Counted from the first letter of the stretch, positions 49,047 through 58,389 are shown. The stretch is DNA of 64,000 nt from Streptomyces qaidamensis (GCF_001611795.1 NZ_CP015098.1:5890001-5954000); one strand, 5' to 3'. A program made the numbers and translations. The notes: a model not told the origin generated them from the letters alone.

Positions 49047-49796
49047 ATGACGAGCTCTGACAAGCCTGAGAACGCCTCGGACACCGCCGCCGCCGAACCC
49101 ACCTCAGTCGCCGCCCGGGACTGGGCGACGGCCTCCGCCGACCCGCAGTACCGCGCCGCGGTCGTGGACCTGCTCGGTGCGCTCGCGTACGGGGAGCTGG
49201 CGGCGTTCGAGCGGCTCGCGGAGGACGCCAAGCTGGCGCCGACGCTGGCGGACAAGGCGGCGCTGGCGAAGATGGCGTCGGCGGAGTTCCACCACTTCGA
49301 GAGGCTGCGCGACCGGCTCGCCGAGATCGGGGAGGAGCCGACGCGGGCGATGGAGCCGTTCGTCGCCGCGTACGACGGGTTCCACAAGCAGACGGCCCCC
49401 TCGGACTGGCTGGAGGGCCTCGTCAAGGCCTACGTCGGCGACTCCATCGCCAGCGACTTCTACCGAGAGGTCGCCGCCCGGCTGGACTCCGACTCCCGCA
49501 ACCTGGTGCTGGCCGTGCTCGACGACACGGGACACGGCGGCTTCGCCGTGGAGAAGGTGCGGGCCGCGATCGACGTCGACCCGCGTGTGGGCGGGCGGCT
49601 CGCGCTGTGGGCGCGGCGGCTGATGGGGGAGGCCCTGTCGCAGTCCCAGCGGGTGGTCGCCGACCGGGACGCGCTGTCGACCATGCTGGTCGGCGGGGTC
49701 GCGGACGGCTTCGACCTCGCCGAAGTCGGCAAGATGTTCTCCCGGATCACCGAGGCCCACACCAAGCGGATGGCCGCTCTTGGGCTGGCCGCCTAG
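49047..49796 (+). CDS. Ferritin-like di-iron fold protein
   Basis: A 249-residue, mostly helical protein of the ferritin_like_2/MiaE-like type. Seen: LLGALAYGELAAFERLAEDA and AEFHHFERLRDRL, two E...ExxH-like helices, then AYVGDSIASDFYREVAARLD and DTGHGGFAVEKVRAAI. The E-xxx-E and E-xx-H ligands needed for a di-iron centre appear (ELAAFE; EFHHFE), but a redox role is not proven. The orthologue neighbours the helicase in mycobacteria (Rv3210c). A weak ribosome site precedes the ATG; an in-frame upstream start at 48996 is less likely. Confidence 0.85.
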   Translation: MTSSDKPENASDTAAAEPTSVAARDWATASADPQYRAAVVDLLGALAYGELAAFERLAEDAKLAPTLADKAALAKMASAEFHHFERLRDRLAEIGEEPTRAMEPFVAAYDGFHKQTAPSDWLEGLVKAYVGDSIASDFYREVAARLDSDSRNLVLAVLDDTGHGGFAVEKVRAAIDVDPRVGGRLALWARRLMGEALSQSQRVVADRDALSTMLVGGVADGFDLAEVGKMFSRITEAHTKRMAALGLAA

Positions 49797-49850
49797 TCCA
49801 TCGCCGGGCGGCCGGGCCACGTCGTCAGCGCCGCCACCGTCGGCGACTGC

Positions 49851-50120
49851 TCAGGCGGTCGCCGACCGGCGGCGCAGTCTTCCCGCGGGGCGCAGCAGCA
49901 GCGACAGCGAGGCCACGGAGACGATCACCGCGCCGAGCAGGACGATCAGCACGTGCCCGGCGTCCAGCGCGCTGTGCATGACGAAGGCCCCGAAGAGGGA
50001 GCCCGCGACACCGGTCGACAGCACCATGGGACGGGCCGGGAGACGGTGCGACAGGCGGTGTGCGGCCGCCCACGCCAGAGCCAGGCCGAGGATCGCGGAG
50101 CTCAGCGCTTCCAAGAGCAT
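49851..50120 (-). CDS. Small membrane protein (89 aa)
   Basis: An 89-residue protein with three hydrophobic segments: EALSSAILGLALAWAAAHRL, VLSTGVAGSLFGAFVMHSAL and HVLIVLLGAVIVSVASLSLL, ending in a basic RPAGRLRRRS. GGGAGG ribosome site 9 bases before the ATG at 50120. It resembles the small 'GlsB/YeaQ/transglycosylase-associated' membrane proteins (GxxxGxxxFGAF in helix 2), though I am not certain of the family. It stands between the ferritin-like gene (convergent, 54 bases) and DUF3107. Confidence 0.75.
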   Translation of the reverse strand: MLLEALSSAILGLALAWAAAHRLSHRLPARPMVLSTGVAGSLFGAFVMHSALDAGHVLIVLLGAVIVSVASLSLLLRPAGRLRRRSATA

Positions 50121-50297
50121 GTCGGGGTCCCTCCCACACGGCCGGCTGCCCACTTCGGTCGTAGCCCGTCTTACCCCTGACCTGCGGAATCCAATCCACC
50201 CCTGTGGGCGACTTGTGCTCCATCCGTGAAGGAAGCGGTGTGCCGCAAGGCAAGTACGGGGCCACGCAGGAGGGGTGTCCGAGGGACGGCAACGCAA

Positions 50298-50329
50298 ACG
50301 GGGCGGGTCGGCCGAAGCCGTCCCGCCCC
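50298..50329 (-). terminator. Terminator of the DUF3107 gene
   Basis: CGGGGCGGG-T-CGGC-CGAA-GCCG-T-CCCGCCCCG: 9 bp, one T-T mismatch, 4 bp and a CGAA tetraloop, beginning 14 bases after the stop. Confidence 0.88.
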
Positions 50330-50343
50330 GCTCCGCGCATGCG

Positions 50344-50571
50344 CTACAGCGCGCCGAAGCCCACCTTGCGCGGGGCCGGCTCACCGATCTCGACGTACGC
50401 GAGACGGTCGGCCGGGACGAGGAGCTTGCGGCCGTGCTCGTCCACGAGGCTCAGCAGCTGCGACTTGCCTGCCAGTGCCTCGGCGACCACGCGCTCGACC
50501 TCCTCGGCAGTCTGACCGCTCTCCAGAACGATCTCGCGGGGCGCGTGCTGCACGCCGATCTTGACCTCCAC
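50344..50571 (-). CDS. DUF3107 protein
   Basis: A 75-residue protein: EVKIGVQHAPREIVLESGQT, AEEVERVVAEAL, LLSLVDEHGRKLLVPADRLA, YVEIGEP. DUF3107 is an actinobacterial family of this length (mycobacterial Rv3208A/TB9.4, from memory) with an alpha/beta fold and unknown function. GTG start after GGAGG. A TetR gene lies upstream on the same strand, as in mycobacteria. Confidence 0.9.
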   Translation of the reverse strand: MEVKIGVQHAPREIVLESGQTAEEVERVVAEALAGKSQLLSLVDEHGRKLLVPADRLAYVEIGEPAPRKVGFGAL

Positions 50572-50706
50572 GGCTATGTCCCTCCGACGGTCAGTGATGT
50601 GCGCGACCTTCCGCGCCGTACGCAGCACACATTAGCCCGGTGAGGGGACGCACATGCTCCGCCCGACAACGCCACGAGCGAACACCGGGCGGGAACAAAG
50701 CGCCCG

Positions 50707-51354
50707 TCAGTGGTGCGGCTGGTCCATGCCGTGCAGCGGGAAGCCCGCGATACCGCGCCACGCCAGCGACGTGAGCAGCTGTACGGCCTGGTCGCGCGGC
50801 ACGCTGCGGTCGCTGTGCAGCCAGGACCGCGCCACCACCTGGGCCAGGCCGCCCAGGCCGGAGGCGAGCAGCATGGACTCCGCGCGCGACAGGCCGGTGT
50901 CCTCGGCGATGACGTCGCAGATCGCCTCCGCGCACTCGTTCGTGACCTTGTCGACGCGCTCGCGCACGGCGGGCTCGTTCGTCAGGTCCGACTCGAATAC
51001 CAGGCGGAAGGCGCCGCCGTCGTCCTCGACGTAGGCGAAGTAGGCGTCCATCGTCGCCCGGACGCGCTGCTTGTTGTCGGTGGTCGACGCGAGCGCGTTC
51101 CGTACGGACTGGATGAGCGACTCGCAGTGCTGGTCCAGCAGTGCGAGATAGAGGTCGAGCTTGCCCGGGAAGTGCTGGTAGAGCACCGGCTTGCTGACGC
51201 CCGCGCGCTCGGCGATGTCGTCCATCGCGGCCGCGTGGTAGCCCTGGGCCACGAAGACCTCCTGGGCGGCGCCCAGAAGCTGGTTGCGTCGGGCACGGCG
51301 CGGCAGGCGTGTGCCCCGCGGGCGAACCGCCTCTGTCTGCTCGATGGCTGTCAC
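50707..51354 (-). CDS. TetR family transcriptional regulator
   Basis: A 215-residue repressor. N-terminal HTH: LLGAAQEVFVAQGYHAAAMDDIAERAGVSKPVLYQHFPGK (split here as helix 1, then AMDDIAERAGVS, KPVLYQHF) is complete. The ligand domain contains ATMDAYFAYVEDDGGAFRLV and GLGGLAQVVARSWL. GTG at 51354 follows GGGAGG closely; an ATG 12 bases earlier is also possible. It may repress itself and DUF3107: CGGTAACCG lies about 55 bases upstream. Orthologue of Rv3208 by context; its ligand is unknown. Confidence 0.92.
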   Translation of the reverse strand: MTAIEQTEAVRPRGTRLPRRARRNQLLGAAQEVFVAQGYHAAAMDDIAERAGVSKPVLYQHFPGKLDLYLALLDQHCESLIQSVRNALASTTDNKQRVRATMDAYFAYVEDDGGAFRLVFESDLTNEPAVRERVDKVTNECAEAICDVIAEDTGLSRAESMLLASGLGGLAQVVARSWLHSDRSVPRDQAVQLLTSLAWRGIAGFPLHGMDQPHH

Positions 51355-51561
51355 GCCGCCTCCCATGTTCGTCCATGTGCGGATCTGGCCGCGTCGCCAT
51401 CGTACTTTTCGGTAACCGTGGTGTGCGCGGTGAGAACGCAGAATTTCACGGACCGGACGGTTTCGAAAGCGGTTGCGAAGGTTTCAAACAGGGTCAGAGC
51501 GGGCAAAATGCTGCCTCTTTCCTGTTCGGAGGAGCTGCTCGCCGCCCGTCGGCGGCGAGTG

Positions 51562-51786
51562 TCACCGGTAGTCGTCCTCGTCGAGCGAGACGATCCGGGC
51601 CTGCTCCACCAGGTCGGCCTCGCTGGCCCGGTCCGGGTCGACGGCGGTCAGCGGGTCGTCGCGGTCCGGCGCGATGTCCGCCTGCTGCTCGGCCGCGTCG
51701 ACCTCGGGGGCCTCGACGTCGAACTCCTGCGCCTCCGGCGCGTCCTCGACCTCGAACGTCTCGGGGTCGGTGGGGTCTACGGCCAT
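51562..51786 (-). CDS. Small acidic protein of unknown function
   Basis: A 74-residue, strongly acidic protein (EVEDAPEAQEFDVEAPEVDA, DIAPDRDDPL), ending EQARIVSLDEDDYR. GGAAGGGAG ribosome site 8 bases upstream. No membrane segment. Such short acidic proteins with a conserved DLVEQARIVSLDEDDYR-type end are found across Streptomyces; I know no function. Likely intrinsically disordered. Confidence 0.75.
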   Translation of the reverse strand: MAVDPTDPETFEVEDAPEAQEFDVEAPEVDAAEQQADIAPDRDDPLTAVDPDRASEADLVEQARIVSLDEDDYR

Positions 51787-52041
51787 GCTGGGCTCCCTTC
51801 CTACGAACGTCCCTGGGAATGCAGGGGCCACACGCGGGTGCCCTCTGTACGAGCCTAGGAGACACCCGATCCGGACGCTATGCGATCCGCGTCCGGGACA
51901 TGACCCGGTGCGCATCCCGTTGACTGCTACCCACGTGCGTCCGGGTGCCTCCTCTTCCGCCCCCTCAACGGGCTGAATCCTGTGACGGCGAACACAGGCG
52001 AACACATGAGTCACTGCGTGATCGTCTCGTAACATTGCCGC

Positions 52042-53088
52042 ATGTCTTCGACCGAGCTGCCGTTCGTGCCGCCCGCCAATGTGCTGCCGAAGGTGGGGAC
52101 CGTCCGGGTCGCGGAGGGTGAGCGCCTGCGGTCGGTCGAGCTGCCCGGCGTCACGCTGACGGTCCGGTCGAGGCCTCCCGCGCGCGAGGGGCTGCCGCCC
52201 GCGCTGTACGTGCACGGGCTCGGCGGTTCCTCGCAGAACTGGTCGGCGCTGATGGCACTGCTGGACGGCGTCGTCGACGGCGAGGCCCTCGACCTGCCCG
52301 GCTTCGGCGACTCCCCGCCACCGGACGACGGCAACTACTCGGTCACGGGCCACGCACGCGCCGTCATCCGTTACCTGGACGCCTCCGGGCGCGGCCCCGT
52401 GCACCTGTTCGGGAACTCGCTCGGCGGCGCCATCACCACACGTGTCGCCGCGGTCCGGCCCGATCTGGTCCGTACGCTCACGCTTGTGTCGCCCGCTCTG
52501 CCGGAGATCCGAGTGCAGCGCGCCGCCGTGCCCACGGGGCTGCTGGCGGTGCCCGGAGTCGCCCTGCTGTTCACCCGCCTCACCCGGGAGTGGACGGCGG
52601 AGCAGCGGGTCCGTGGCGTGATGGCGCTGTGTTACGGAGACCCCGGGCGGGTGACGCCGGAAGGATTCCGCAACGCCGTGCAGGAGATGGAACGGCGGCT
52701 GCGGCTGCCGTACTTCTGGGACGCGATGGCCCGCTCCGCGCGCGGGGTGGTCAACGCGTACACCCTGGGTGGCCAGCAGGGACTGTGGCGCCAGGCCGAA
52801 CGGGTCCTCGCCCCGACCCTCCTCGTCTACGGCGGCCGCGACCAGCTCGTCGGCTTCCGCATGGCCCAGAAAGCGGCCCGGGCCTTCCGTGACTCCCGGC
52901 TGGTGACGTTGCCCGACGCGGGACATGTGGCGATGATGGAGTACCCGGAGACGGTGGCTCTGGCGTTTCGTGAACTCCTCGAAGACGCGGGAGAGTTGGG
53001 CGCGCAGCGAGCGAGGCGGGCCGGCCGGGCGGCCGCCGGGGGCGACGCCGTCGACGAAGCAGGAACCGACGAAAGCATGGGGGGCTGA
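52042..53088 (+). CDS. Alpha/beta hydrolase
   Basis: A 348-residue hydrolase: ALYVHGLGGSSQNWSALMAL (oxyanion), EALDLPGFGDSPPP, nucleophile in HLFGNSLGGAITTR, acid in LVYGGRDQLVGF and base in LPDAGHVAMMEYPETV. The lid region contains RVTPEGFRNAVQEMERRLRL. The C-terminal 25 residues are basic/Ala-rich. It is followed by the DUF3152 gene 8 bases on, so they are probably one transcript. Its substrate is unknown. Confidence 0.9.
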   Translation: MSSTELPFVPPANVLPKVGTVRVAEGERLRSVELPGVTLTVRSRPPAREGLPPALYVHGLGGSSQNWSALMALLDGVVDGEALDLPGFGDSPPPDDGNYSVTGHARAVIRYLDASGRGPVHLFGNSLGGAITTRVAAVRPDLVRTLTLVSPALPEIRVQRAAVPTGLLAVPGVALLFTRLTREWTAEQRVRGVMALCYGDPGRVTPEGFRNAVQEMERRLRLPYFWDAMARSARGVVNAYTLGGQQGLWRQAERVLAPTLLVYGGRDQLVGFRMAQKAARAFRDSRLVTLPDAGHVAMMEYPETVALAFRELLEDAGELGAQRARRAGRAAAGGDAVDEAGTDESMGG

Positions 53089-53096
53089 GGCGCGAC

Positions 53097-54839
53097 GTGG
53101 GACGCCACAGCCGCCGCGGACCGGTCGCCAAGGGCGACAGCGCGGACACAACCGAAGTACGGGACGGCCGGACCGGGGCCGCGCAGGCTCAGAGGCCGGG
53201 CCAGGGCCAGGGCCCGGGTCAGGCGCCGGACCCCGGCCGTGGAGTCAGGACCGCACCGCCCGGTATCCCGCAGGGCGGCTGGCCGTCGCAGGGCCCGCGC
53301 AGGGTGCCGGGGCCGCGGCCCGCGCCGAAGGAGGGCGCGCCGCCGCAGGGCATGCCGCGCCTTCCCGACGGCTGGCACCCGGACGGCACACCGCCCCAGG
53401 GCCTCCCGCGCCTGCCGGACGGTACGCCGGTGCGGGGTGTTCCGCGGTTGGCGGAGGGGACTCCTGCGCATGGTGTTCCGCGGATGGCGGACGGGGCTCC
53501 GGCGCATGGTGTGTCGAGGCCGGCTGACGGGACCCTGGCGCAGGGCGTTTCTCGGCTGCCCGACGGCGCTCCCGCGCAAGGAGTTTCGCGGTTGCCGGAT
53601 GGGACTCGGGCGCACGGGATCCCCCCGGTGGCCGGTGGTACGCCGTCGCGCGGGGTGCCGCGGCTACCCGACGGCACTCCCGCGCACGGGTTTCCGCAAG
53701 CCCGCGGCGGGCATCCGGAGCAGCGCGAAACCGGGGGCGGCTGGGGTGGGTTGAGGGGGAGCGGCGGGGCACCCGCCGAAGTCGGTGCTCCCATACCGCG
53801 GCAGCGCCGGGCATCCGTGCCCGGGCCGCGGCAGGACTATCTCGATGCCTTCGTCGACGAGGAGGACGACGTCTTCGCGCCCCGTACGCCCGCCTCCGCG
53901 CACGCAGCGGACGCCTACGCCTCCGTCACGGACTGGAGCGCCGGCGCCGGCGCCGCCGCCGCCGCCGACTCCGGGCCCGGGTCTGGGTCCGGCGGCCATG
54001 AGGACGCGAGGCCCACCGGCGCGCCCGTACCGGGCAAGGGCGGCAAGGGCCGTGCCTTCACCGGCATCGCGGCCGCGGCCGTTACCACCGTGCTGGCCGT
54101 CGTCGTGGCCGGCCAGGTCACCGACGGCAATGGCGGCGTCGGCGTGCAGTCGCAGTCAGCCCCCGACCAGACCCGCGACGTCCGGGACTCCGCGTCCCGC
54201 GCGGACGGCAGGGCACCCGCCCCCGAGGTCAAGCCGCTGACGTACGACGAGAAGATGAGCAGGACGTACCCGCTCGGCGCCAAGCTCAAGGGGTCCGGGA
54301 GGTTCGACGCCGTCCCCGGCATCGCCGAGGCGCCGGGGGCCGGGCAGAAGTTCACCTACCGCGTCGACGTGGAGCAGGGGCTCGGGCTCGACGGCGCACT
54401 GTTCGCCGAGGCCGTGCAGCAGACGCTCAACGACCAGCGCAGCTGGGCCCACAACGGCGCCCGCACCTTCGAGCGCATCCACTCCGGCAAGCCCGACTTC
54501 GTGATCACTCTCGCCAGCCCCGGCACGACCGCCGACTGGTGCGCCAAGTCAGGCCTGGACACCACCCAGGACAACGTCTCCTGCGACTCGGCCGCGACCG
54601 AGCGCGTGATGATCAACGCCTACCGGTGGGCCCAGGGCTCACCGACCTACGGCAACAGCAAGATCCATGCCTACCGGCAGATGCTGATCAACCACGAGGT
54701 CGGCCACCGCCTCCGCTACAACCACGTCACCTGCGACAAGGACGGCGACCTCGCGCCGGTCATGCAGCAGCAGACCAAGTTCCTCGACCACGACGGGATT
54801 CACTGCCGTGCCAACCCCTGGCCCTACCCCGGGAATTGA
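53097..54839 (+). CDS. DUF3152 protein: repeat-rich membrane protein with metalloprotease-like motif
   Basis: A 580-residue protein, GTG start. The first 230 residues are Gly/Pro-rich and carry nine or so 12-residue repeats (GVPRLPDGTPAH type). One membrane helix (about 325-342, FTGIAAAAVTTVLAVVVAG). The outer DUF3152 domain contains YDEKMSRTYPLGAKLKGSGR, FVITLASPGTTADWC, MLINHEVGHRLRYNH and HDGIHCRANPWP. HEVGH at 533-537 with His543 mimics a metzincin zinc site, though the usual Gly is Arg (RLRYNH); four Cys may form disulphides. Peptidase activity is inferred only. Orthologue of Rv3207c by context. Confidence 0.88.
   Translation: MGRHSRRGPVAKGDSADTTEVRDGRTGAAQAQRPGQGQGPGQAPDPGRGVRTAPPGIPQGGWPSQGPRRVPGPRPAPKEGAPPQGMPRLPDGWHPDGTPPQGLPRLPDGTPVRGVPRLAEGTPAHGVPRMADGAPAHGVSRPADGTLAQGVSRLPDGAPAQGVSRLPDGTRAHGIPPVAGGTPSRGVPRLPDGTPAHGFPQARGGHPEQRETGGGWGGLRGSGGAPAEVGAPIPRQRRASVPGPRQDYLDAFVDEEDDVFAPRTPASAHAADAYASVTDWSAGAGAAAAADSGPGSGSGGHEDARPTGAPVPGKGGKGRAFTGIAAAAVTTVLAVVVAGQVTDGNGGVGVQSQSAPDQTRDVRDSASRADGRAPAPEVKPLTYDEKMSRTYPLGAKLKGSGRFDAVPGIAEAPGAGQKFTYRVDVEQGLGLDGALFAEAVQQTLNDQRSWAHNGARTFERIHSGKPDFVITLASPGTTADWCAKSGLDTTQDNVSCDSAATERVMINAYRWAQGSPTYGNSKIHAYRQMLINHEVGHRLRYNHVTCDKDGDLAPVMQQQTKFLDHDGIHCRANPWPYPGN
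53349..53715 (+). repeat. 36-bp coding repeat in the DUF3152 gene
   Basis: About nine degenerate units of 12 codons (GLPRLPDGTPVR, GVPRLAEGTPAH, GVPRMADGAPAH, GVSRPADGTLAQ, GVSRLPDGAPAQ and so on). Confidence 0.88.
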
Positions 54840-54983
54840 CGGGCGTCACTGGGGTGTGGCGCGGCTCGCGTTGACCTGCTCGGGACGTTCGATTGGCCTC
54901 GATATGACGATCCGTGACCGCTTGATCTCCTAGCGCGACAGAACGCAATCCGCACGGGAAAGTTACGACCGTTCACCCCTTTT

Positions 54984-55017
54984 GGTGGTGCGACGGACAA
55001 CCGTCCGTCGCACCACC
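54984..55017 (+). terminator. Perfect hairpin between the DUF3152 and glycosyltransferase genes
   Basis: GGTGGTGCGACGGAC-AACC-GTCCGTCGCACCACC, 15 bp perfect with a 4-base loop, about 145 bases after the DUF3152 stop and 80 before the next start. Confidence 0.75.
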
Positions 55018-55096
55018 GCCTTGTCCGCATACGTTCGTCCCGCTGCGAGCCGCCGGGCAACGGCGGCTCCCCATACGGGAGATCGGGGGTGCACTC

Positions 55097-56884
55097 GTGC
55101 GCATCGGACTGCTTACGGAGGGTGGCTATCCGTATGTGAGCGGTGACGCCAGGCTCTGGTGCGACCGGCTGGTGCACGGACTCGCCCAGCACGAGTTCGA
55201 CGTCTACGCGCTCAGCCGCAGCCAGCACCAGGAGGACGAGGGCTGGATCCCGCTGCCACAGAACGTCCGCAGGGTGCGCACCGCACCGCTGTGGATGGCC
55301 GAGGACGACGAGGTGGCGCTCGGGCGCCGCGCGCGCCGGCGGTTCACCGAGTGCTTCGGGGAACTGGCCGCCGTGCTGTGCGGGGCGCCGGGGCTTTCGT
55401 CGGGGGGCGCTTCCGGTGCTGTCGCGGGGATCTCCGGGGCTTCCGCCAGTGCTGCCGGGGCGATCTCCAGGAGGGCCTCCAGTGCCCCCGGAGGTGGGCC
55501 GACCTCGGAGGCGGACCGTTTCGCCAACGCTCTGTACGGACTCGCCGAACTCGCCCGCGACGAGGGCGGGCTGATGGGAGCCCTCCGGTCGGAGGCCGCC
55601 GTGAGCACCCTGGAACGCGCCTGTCGCGCGCCCGGCGCCCATCGCACGGCCCGTGAGGCGCGCGTACCGGATCTGCTCACCGTCGCCGCACACCTGGAAC
55701 GCGCCCTGCGCCCCCTCTCTCTCGACTGGTACGAGGACGACGGGCTCGGTGCGGTCGACCTCTGCCACGCCACGTCCGGCGGCACGGCCGCCCTGCCCGG
55801 CCTGCTCGCCCGGCACTTCACCGGCGTGCCCCTGATGGTGACCGAGTACGGCGTGCGTCTGCGGACGCACTACCTCACCACCCCCGACGCCCCGCCCGCC
55901 GTACGGTCCCTGCTGGCGGCCTTCGAGGGCCGACTCGCGGCCGAGGCCTACCGGCAGGCCGAGGTCGTCACCGCCGGCAACACCCACGCCCGCCGCTGGC
56001 AGGAGCGCTGCGGTGCCGAGCGCGAGAAGCTCCGCACGGTCTACCCCGGCATGAACGCCCGGCCCTTCGCCGAGGTGGGCGAGTCCCCGGACTACGCGCA
56101 CCCCGACACGCTCGTCTGGGTCGGTCGCGTCGAGCCCGCCAAGGACCTGGTCTCGCTGCTGCACGCCTTCGCGGAGGTCCGCAAGCAGTCGCCGAGGGCA
56201 CGCCTGCGCATCGTCGGCGCGCCCGCCGGCCCCGAGGGCGCGGCCTACCTCGGCCACTGCAGGACGCTGGCCGCCCAGCTCTTCCCCGACGAGGCCGAGG
56301 GCCCGCACGCCGCCGGAGAAAACCCGGTGTCCTTCGAGGAGACCGGCGGCCCCGAACTCCCGGCCGCCGCCGACGCCTACGCCTCGGGCGCCGTGACCGT
56401 CCTCTCCAGCGTCGTCGAGGGTTTCCCCGTCGGCCTCGTGGAGGCCATGCTCTGCGGTCGCGCGACGGTGTCGACGGACGTCGGCGCGGTCGTGGAAGTC
56501 ATCGGCGGCACGGGGCTCGTCGTACCGCCGCGCAATCCGCGGGCGCTCGCCGAGGCGTGCGTGGCGCTGCTGCGCGACCCCGAGCGGCGTGCGCGCCTGG
56601 GAGCGGCCGCTCGTGCCCGCGCCCTCGAACTGTTCACGGTCGAGCAGAACATCGAGGCGTTTCACGGCATTTACCTGGAGATCGTCTCCCGGGCGCCCGT
56701 CCGCCGGGCCCTCCTCGACGGAACGGGAGAACCGCTGCCCTTCGCGGTTCCCGCCGAAGCTCATGTGTCCGTCCGCTGGACCGCCGCGTCCCCCAGCCTC
56801 GCCGTCCGCAGCGGCCCCGGCTGGGCTGCGAGCAGGCCCGTACGCGCGACCACTCCACTCCCCGCCCCGGAGGGCGCCCGATGA
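55097..56884 (+). CDS. PelF-like family 4 glycosyltransferase (DUF3492 plus GT4)
   Basis: A 595-residue cytosolic glycosyltransferase. The N-terminal DUF3492 has IGLLTEGGYPYVSGDARLWC and ALSRSQHQEDEGW; a low-complexity Ser/Gly/Ala insert (about 98-135) is unusual. The GT-B C-half has LVWVGRVEPAKDLVSLLHAF, RLRIVGAPAGPEGAAYLGHC and the E-x7-E motif VVEGFPVGLVEAMLCGRATV, then VSTDVGAVVEVIGGTGLVV. PelF of Pseudomonas (Pel polysaccharide polymerase) has this combination. It is translationally coupled (ATGA) to a membrane protein, followed by an epimerase and a spherulin-4-like gene. Confidence 0.9.
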   Translation: MRIGLLTEGGYPYVSGDARLWCDRLVHGLAQHEFDVYALSRSQHQEDEGWIPLPQNVRRVRTAPLWMAEDDEVALGRRARRRFTECFGELAAVLCGAPGLSSGGASGAVAGISGASASAAGAISRRASSAPGGGPTSEADRFANALYGLAELARDEGGLMGALRSEAAVSTLERACRAPGAHRTAREARVPDLLTVAAHLERALRPLSLDWYEDDGLGAVDLCHATSGGTAALPGLLARHFTGVPLMVTEYGVRLRTHYLTTPDAPPAVRSLLAAFEGRLAAEAYRQAEVVTAGNTHARRWQERCGAEREKLRTVYPGMNARPFAEVGESPDYAHPDTLVWVGRVEPAKDLVSLLHAFAEVRKQSPRARLRIVGAPAGPEGAAYLGHCRTLAAQLFPDEAEGPHAAGENPVSFEETGGPELPAAADAYASGAVTVLSSVVEGFPVGLVEAMLCGRATVSTDVGAVVEVIGGTGLVVPPRNPRALAEACVALLRDPERRARLGAAARARALELFTVEQNIEAFHGIYLEIVSRAPVRRALLDGTGEPLPFAVPAEAHVSVRWTAASPSLAVRSGPGWAASRPVRATTPLPAPEGAR

Positions 56885-58389
56885 GCGACTTGGGCGAACT
56901 GGACCGTCCGGGAACCCCGACCAGCGCCGGGGCGGGGGATGTCCGCCCGGAGAAGGAACGGGATGCGACGTCCACGGACACGGCCGCGACGTACTCGGCC
57001 GCGACGCACCCGGCCGCGACGCACCCGGCCGCGACGCACCCGGCCGTCACTGACCCGACAGCTCCTGAGCCGGCCGCCGATCTCAAGGTGCCCGGAAGTC
57101 GGAAGCCGGCCGCCGATGGCACGGCACCGGACAGCCGGGAGCCGGCTGCCGTTCTCAAGGTGCCCGGCAGCCGGGAGCCGGCCCTCGATCACACGGCGCC
57201 CGAGAACCGGGAGCCGGCCGCCGACCCCAAGGTGCCCGGGGCGCCCGAGCCGGCCGCCGGCCGCAAGGCGTCCGCCCCGCGTCGGGGCGCTGCCGATCCG
57301 GTGAAAGCGCTGATGCACCGTCACCGGGAGCTCTGCGAGCGCGCGGTGGACCCCCTCGAGATCGCCGCGGGACTGGAGGCACACGGCATCACCGACCGGA
57401 CCGCCGCCCGCTTCCGCCACCGGGACGTCTTCTCCCTCGCCGAGGAGATGTACGCGCGTGTCTCCCGTGACGGGGGCACGCCCCTGCCCGCCCCACCCGT
57501 CACGCCCCGGGTGCGCGCAGGCTGGGCCCTTCTGACCCTGCTGCCCGGCGCGCTGTGCGCCGCCGCCGTGACCGCCGTGCACCTCACCCATGGGCAGTCG
57601 CGCCTGCTCGCGGCCTCAGCCGGTGCCCTCGCCGTGGCCCTGGCACTCCGCGCGGCCCTGCGCCGAGGCCCCCTCAGCAGGACCGATGCCGACCGGCCCG
57701 GACCGCGACCCGGCGCGGCCTCCGGCAGGACCGCCCCCTGGACCGTCTGGCTCGTCGCCTACTCCCTGCTGGGCAACGGCCTGCTCGACAGCGCCCTCGC
57801 CGGAGGCCCCGACGCCCTGCCCACCGGAACGGCCGACGGCCCCTGGCCCCTCACCGCCGCCCCGGTCCTGGCCCTCGCCCTGGCCTGCGCGCCCGCCGCC
57901 TGGACCGCCCACCTCTTCACCGTGCGCACCCGTCGCCGACTCGGGGCCAGTCGCGGCCTGGAGGACTTCGCCGCCGCCGTACGCCCCCTCCTGCTCGGCA
58001 CCTTCGCCCTGTTCCTGGGGGCCGTGGCGGCCCTGCTCATCCTCTGCGCGGCAGTCCTCGACGAGCCCGCGGCTCTCGCGCAGGCCCTGTCCCTGGGCTC
58101 CCTCCTCTTCCTGGCCCGCCTGCTCACCACGCACGGCTTCACCTACGCCCCCTCCGTGGTCCTCACCGCGGCGGCCACGACCGAGGCGGCCGCCCTCGCC
58201 ACGGTCTTCGCCTCCCGCCTCCCCGGTCTGCGCTTCCTCGCCACCCCCGTCGAAACCCTCGTCACCACCTGGGGCGCCGGCAGCGTCCCCGTGCTCGCCT
58301 GCGGAGCGGCGGCCCTGACCCTCCTGGTCCACGCGACCCGCAAGCTGACCCGGGCCTCGGCCCACGCACCGCCGGAGCCCGCGCCGTGA
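56881..58389 (+). CDS. Integral membrane protein with repeat-rich N-terminus, partner of the PelF-like enzyme
   Basis: A 502-residue protein; its ATG overlaps the glycosyltransferase stop. The first 130 residues are disordered with tandem repeats (ATHPA units; then 20-residue units around KVPGSREPAA). A short domain (PVKALMHRHRELCERAVDPL, AAGLEAHGITDRTAARFRHR, DVFSLAEEMYARV) precedes about eight membrane helices (WALLTLLPGALCAAAVTAV; WTVWLVAYSLLGNGLLDSAL; LLLGTFALFLGAVAALLILC; SVVLTAAATTEAAALATVF). By position it could export or help synthesise the polymer, like PelG or PelE; sequence alone does not prove this. Confidence 0.82.
   Translation: MSDLGELDRPGTPTSAGAGDVRPEKERDATSTDTAATYSAATHPAATHPAATHPAVTDPTAPEPAADLKVPGSRKPAADGTAPDSREPAAVLKVPGSREPALDHTAPENREPAADPKVPGAPEPAAGRKASAPRRGAADPVKALMHRHRELCERAVDPLEIAAGLEAHGITDRTAARFRHRDVFSLAEEMYARVSRDGGTPLPAPPVTPRVRAGWALLTLLPGALCAAAVTAVHLTHGQSRLLAASAGALAVALALRAALRRGPLSRTDADRPGPRPGAASGRTAPWTVWLVAYSLLGNGLLDSALAGGPDALPTGTADGPWPLTAAPVLALALACAPAAWTAHLFTVRTRRRLGASRGLEDFAAAVRPLLLGTFALFLGAVAALLILCAAVLDEPAALAQALSLGSLLFLARLLTTHGFTYAPSVVLTAAATTEAAALATVFASRLPGLRFLATPVETLVTTWGAGSVPVLACGAAALTLLVHATRKLTRASAHAPPEPAP
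56986..57045 (+). repeat. 15-bp tandem repeat in the membrane protein gene
   Basis: Three exact copies of GCGACGCACCCGGCC (57001-57045) preceded by one with two changes (56986-57000), coding ATHPA/ATYSA. The unit keeps frame. Confidence 0.92.
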
